Shown piece by piece: positions 63,131 through 64,000 of a stretch of 64,000 nt of DNA. Each line of letters starts with the position of its first letter. Positions within the stretch are counted from its first letter, which is position 1. The notes beneath the pieces were generated by a model, which saw only the letters and a list, made by a program, of their open reading frames with translations, searched no databases and was not told the DNA's origin. A program made the translations under genes and the position numbers. This stretch comes from Pontibacter sp. G13 (GTDB lineage: Bacteria; Bacteroidota; Bacteroidia; J057): assembly GCF_031851795.1 (NCBI RefSeq), contig NZ_CP134696.1, forward strand, positions 3,244,501 to 3,308,500, in the 5' to 3' direction.

Positions 63131-63820
63131 TCAAACCAACCGCAACTGAAGTTGGATCTGAGCGAATCCATCTTGGAATCTCTCAGCAAGTCCAGCCTCA
63201 TATTCCTTCATCAGATCGAAAAACACCGGATCTTTGAGATACTGGTATTTTGTGATTCCGACGCCTACCATGATCTTCCGCAAGATGAAGAACACTTGCT
63301 GCCAATCGGTGTATTCCCGGAGGTAGCGCTTGCTCATGAAGCGGTTCAGGAATCCGTCATAGCCCGGCATATCGACCTGTGTCACCCACTCCGTGAGCTT
63401 GACAAATTCGGGAATCGAGTATTCCTCCAAATGACGATAAAAGGCTGGCAACAGGTCTGGTTCTTCGTGAATCAAGATCTTGTCCAGGACCAACTCAAAG
63501 AGTACATGAGAAACGAAAAACACCCGATGGAGCTCATGGGCAGGAATCCGCGACTCGATCATCCGAGACAATCGGTGCGTTTCTTCATAGAAGAAATCGG
63601 AGGTATGGAAAATGCGATCCACTTCAAAGTGGCGCAGAACCCCAATGCGGAAGGATTCGCAATTGGGAGGCGTCTCCCCAGGGATGAAGGAAGGCATCCG
63701 ATTTTCCTTCAGACGGACATTGCGATCAAAGACAGAAACCAGATCAGGGGTGGATACCCCCATGAAAAACAAGCTGTCATCCAAATGCCAATCCAAGTAG
63801 AAATGGGAGAGAAAATTCAT
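63131..63820 (-). CDS. AcpH/DUF479-like protein
   Basis: The 229-residue protein opens MNFLSHFYLDWHLDDSLFFM, close to the MNFLAHL..L opening of acyl-carrier-protein phosphodiesterase-like (DUF479) proteins. An all-helical pattern follows with metal-type His/Asp residues (RHFEVDRIFHTSDFFYEET and VSHVLFELVLDKILI). In AcpH the fold removes phosphopantetheine from ACP. Similarity beyond the N-terminus is weak, so the function is not assured. No signal peptide is seen. A phosphopantetheinyl transferase occurs at 4475-5197 but far away. Confidence 0.55.
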   Translation of the reverse strand: MNFLSHFYLDWHLDDSLFFMGVSTPDLVSVFDRNVRLKENRMPSFIPGETPPNCESFRIGVLRHFEVDRIFHTSDFFYEETHRLSRMIESRIPAHELHRVFFVSHVLFELVLDKILIHEEPDLLPAFYRHLEEYSIPEFVKLTEWVTQVDMPGYDGFLNRFMSKRYLREYTDWQQVFFILRKIMVGVGITKYQYLKDPVFFDLMKEYEAGLAERFQDGFAQIQLQLRLV

Positions 63821-63932
63821 GTAGCCGCAAGTATGATCGCCCTAAAACGGCTACAAATATGCGAAATATTCTAGGGATCTCCACAAGTGGGTTTGAACCA
63901 AGCAGGATTCGACTGCGAAATCCTGAATAATT

Positions 63933-64000
63933 TTAGATCTGGAACGAAGGACTCATCGCCCGATCCCGATCTACATGATAATCAATCCCAATCATCAGAT
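63933..64000 (-). CDS. Possible 3' end of a gene cut by the window edge
   Basis: Twenty-one codons are open on the minus strand from the right edge to a TAA at 63933-63935, reading MIGIDYHVDRDRAMSPSFQI after a first Leu. A short hairpin (CAGGATT...AATCCTG) lies downstream near 63903-63925. The fragment is too short to assign and could be chance. Confidence 0.3.
   Translation of the reverse strand, partial: LMIGIDYHVDRDRAMSPSFQI

Overview
This 64 kb window comes from a Bacteroidota chromosome of intermediate GC content. The evidence is a porU-porV pair of the type IX secretion system (T9SS), a T9SS C-terminal sorting domain on a secreted dehydrogenase, LytS-type sensor kinases with Reg_prop/Y_Y_Y architecture, promoters of the TTG-N20-TAnnTTTG kind, few recognisable Shine-Dalgarno sites, and crtB/crtW carotenoid genes. 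The long PorU (about 1640 residues) and the PKD and propeller-rich secretome would fit a Saprospiria-like lineage, but that placement is inference.

Layout. 1-6.5 kb: end of phytoene synthase, carotenoid ketolase, a secreted PKD/propeller protein, ComB, and a phosphopantetheinyl transferase translationally overlapped with a DUF4403 protein. 6.7-9.4 kb: a secreted glucose/sorbosone dehydrogenase-like T9SS client. 9.5-11.7 kb: a non-coding repeat island with a dispersed GC-rich element, a 529-bp tandem repeat and a 163-bp tandem repeat. 11.8-13.5 kb: gapA and two identical tRNA-Glu genes. 13.6-18.7 kb: alkyl-sulfatase-like lipoprotein and a VPS10/BNR repeat protein. 18.9-26.4 kb: a LytTR regulator with two large paralogous sensor kinases and the decayed tail of a third. 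26.8-34.9 kb: aconitase, alpha/beta hydrolase, FAD monooxygenase, a small membrane protein, TetR regulator, EamA exporter, TadA and Maf. 35-44 kb: TonB-like lipoprotein, DUF3109, amidohydrolase, DeoC, SPOR protein, Na/Ca exchanger, outer-membrane protein, CinA and an E2 acyltransferase. 44.6-48.6 kb: two envelope proteins and a secreted caspase-family protein. 48.9-56.2 kb: bifunctional FTCD, PurL, SelD and glycyl-tRNA synthetase. 56.7-63.8 kb: PorU, PorV and an AcpH-like protein.

How the parts fit. PorU and PorV form the sorting and attachment machinery that would process clients such as the 6.7-kb dehydrogenase. The LytTR/kinase cluster looks like a signalling locus grown by tandem duplication and partial loss. 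Most other genes are housekeeping genes in short operons, separated by strong, often bidirectional, hairpin terminators. The non-coding novelty lies in three repeat families. The most unusual proteins are the propeller-caspase fusion and the duplicated kinases, one of which has an altered ATP-binding N-box.
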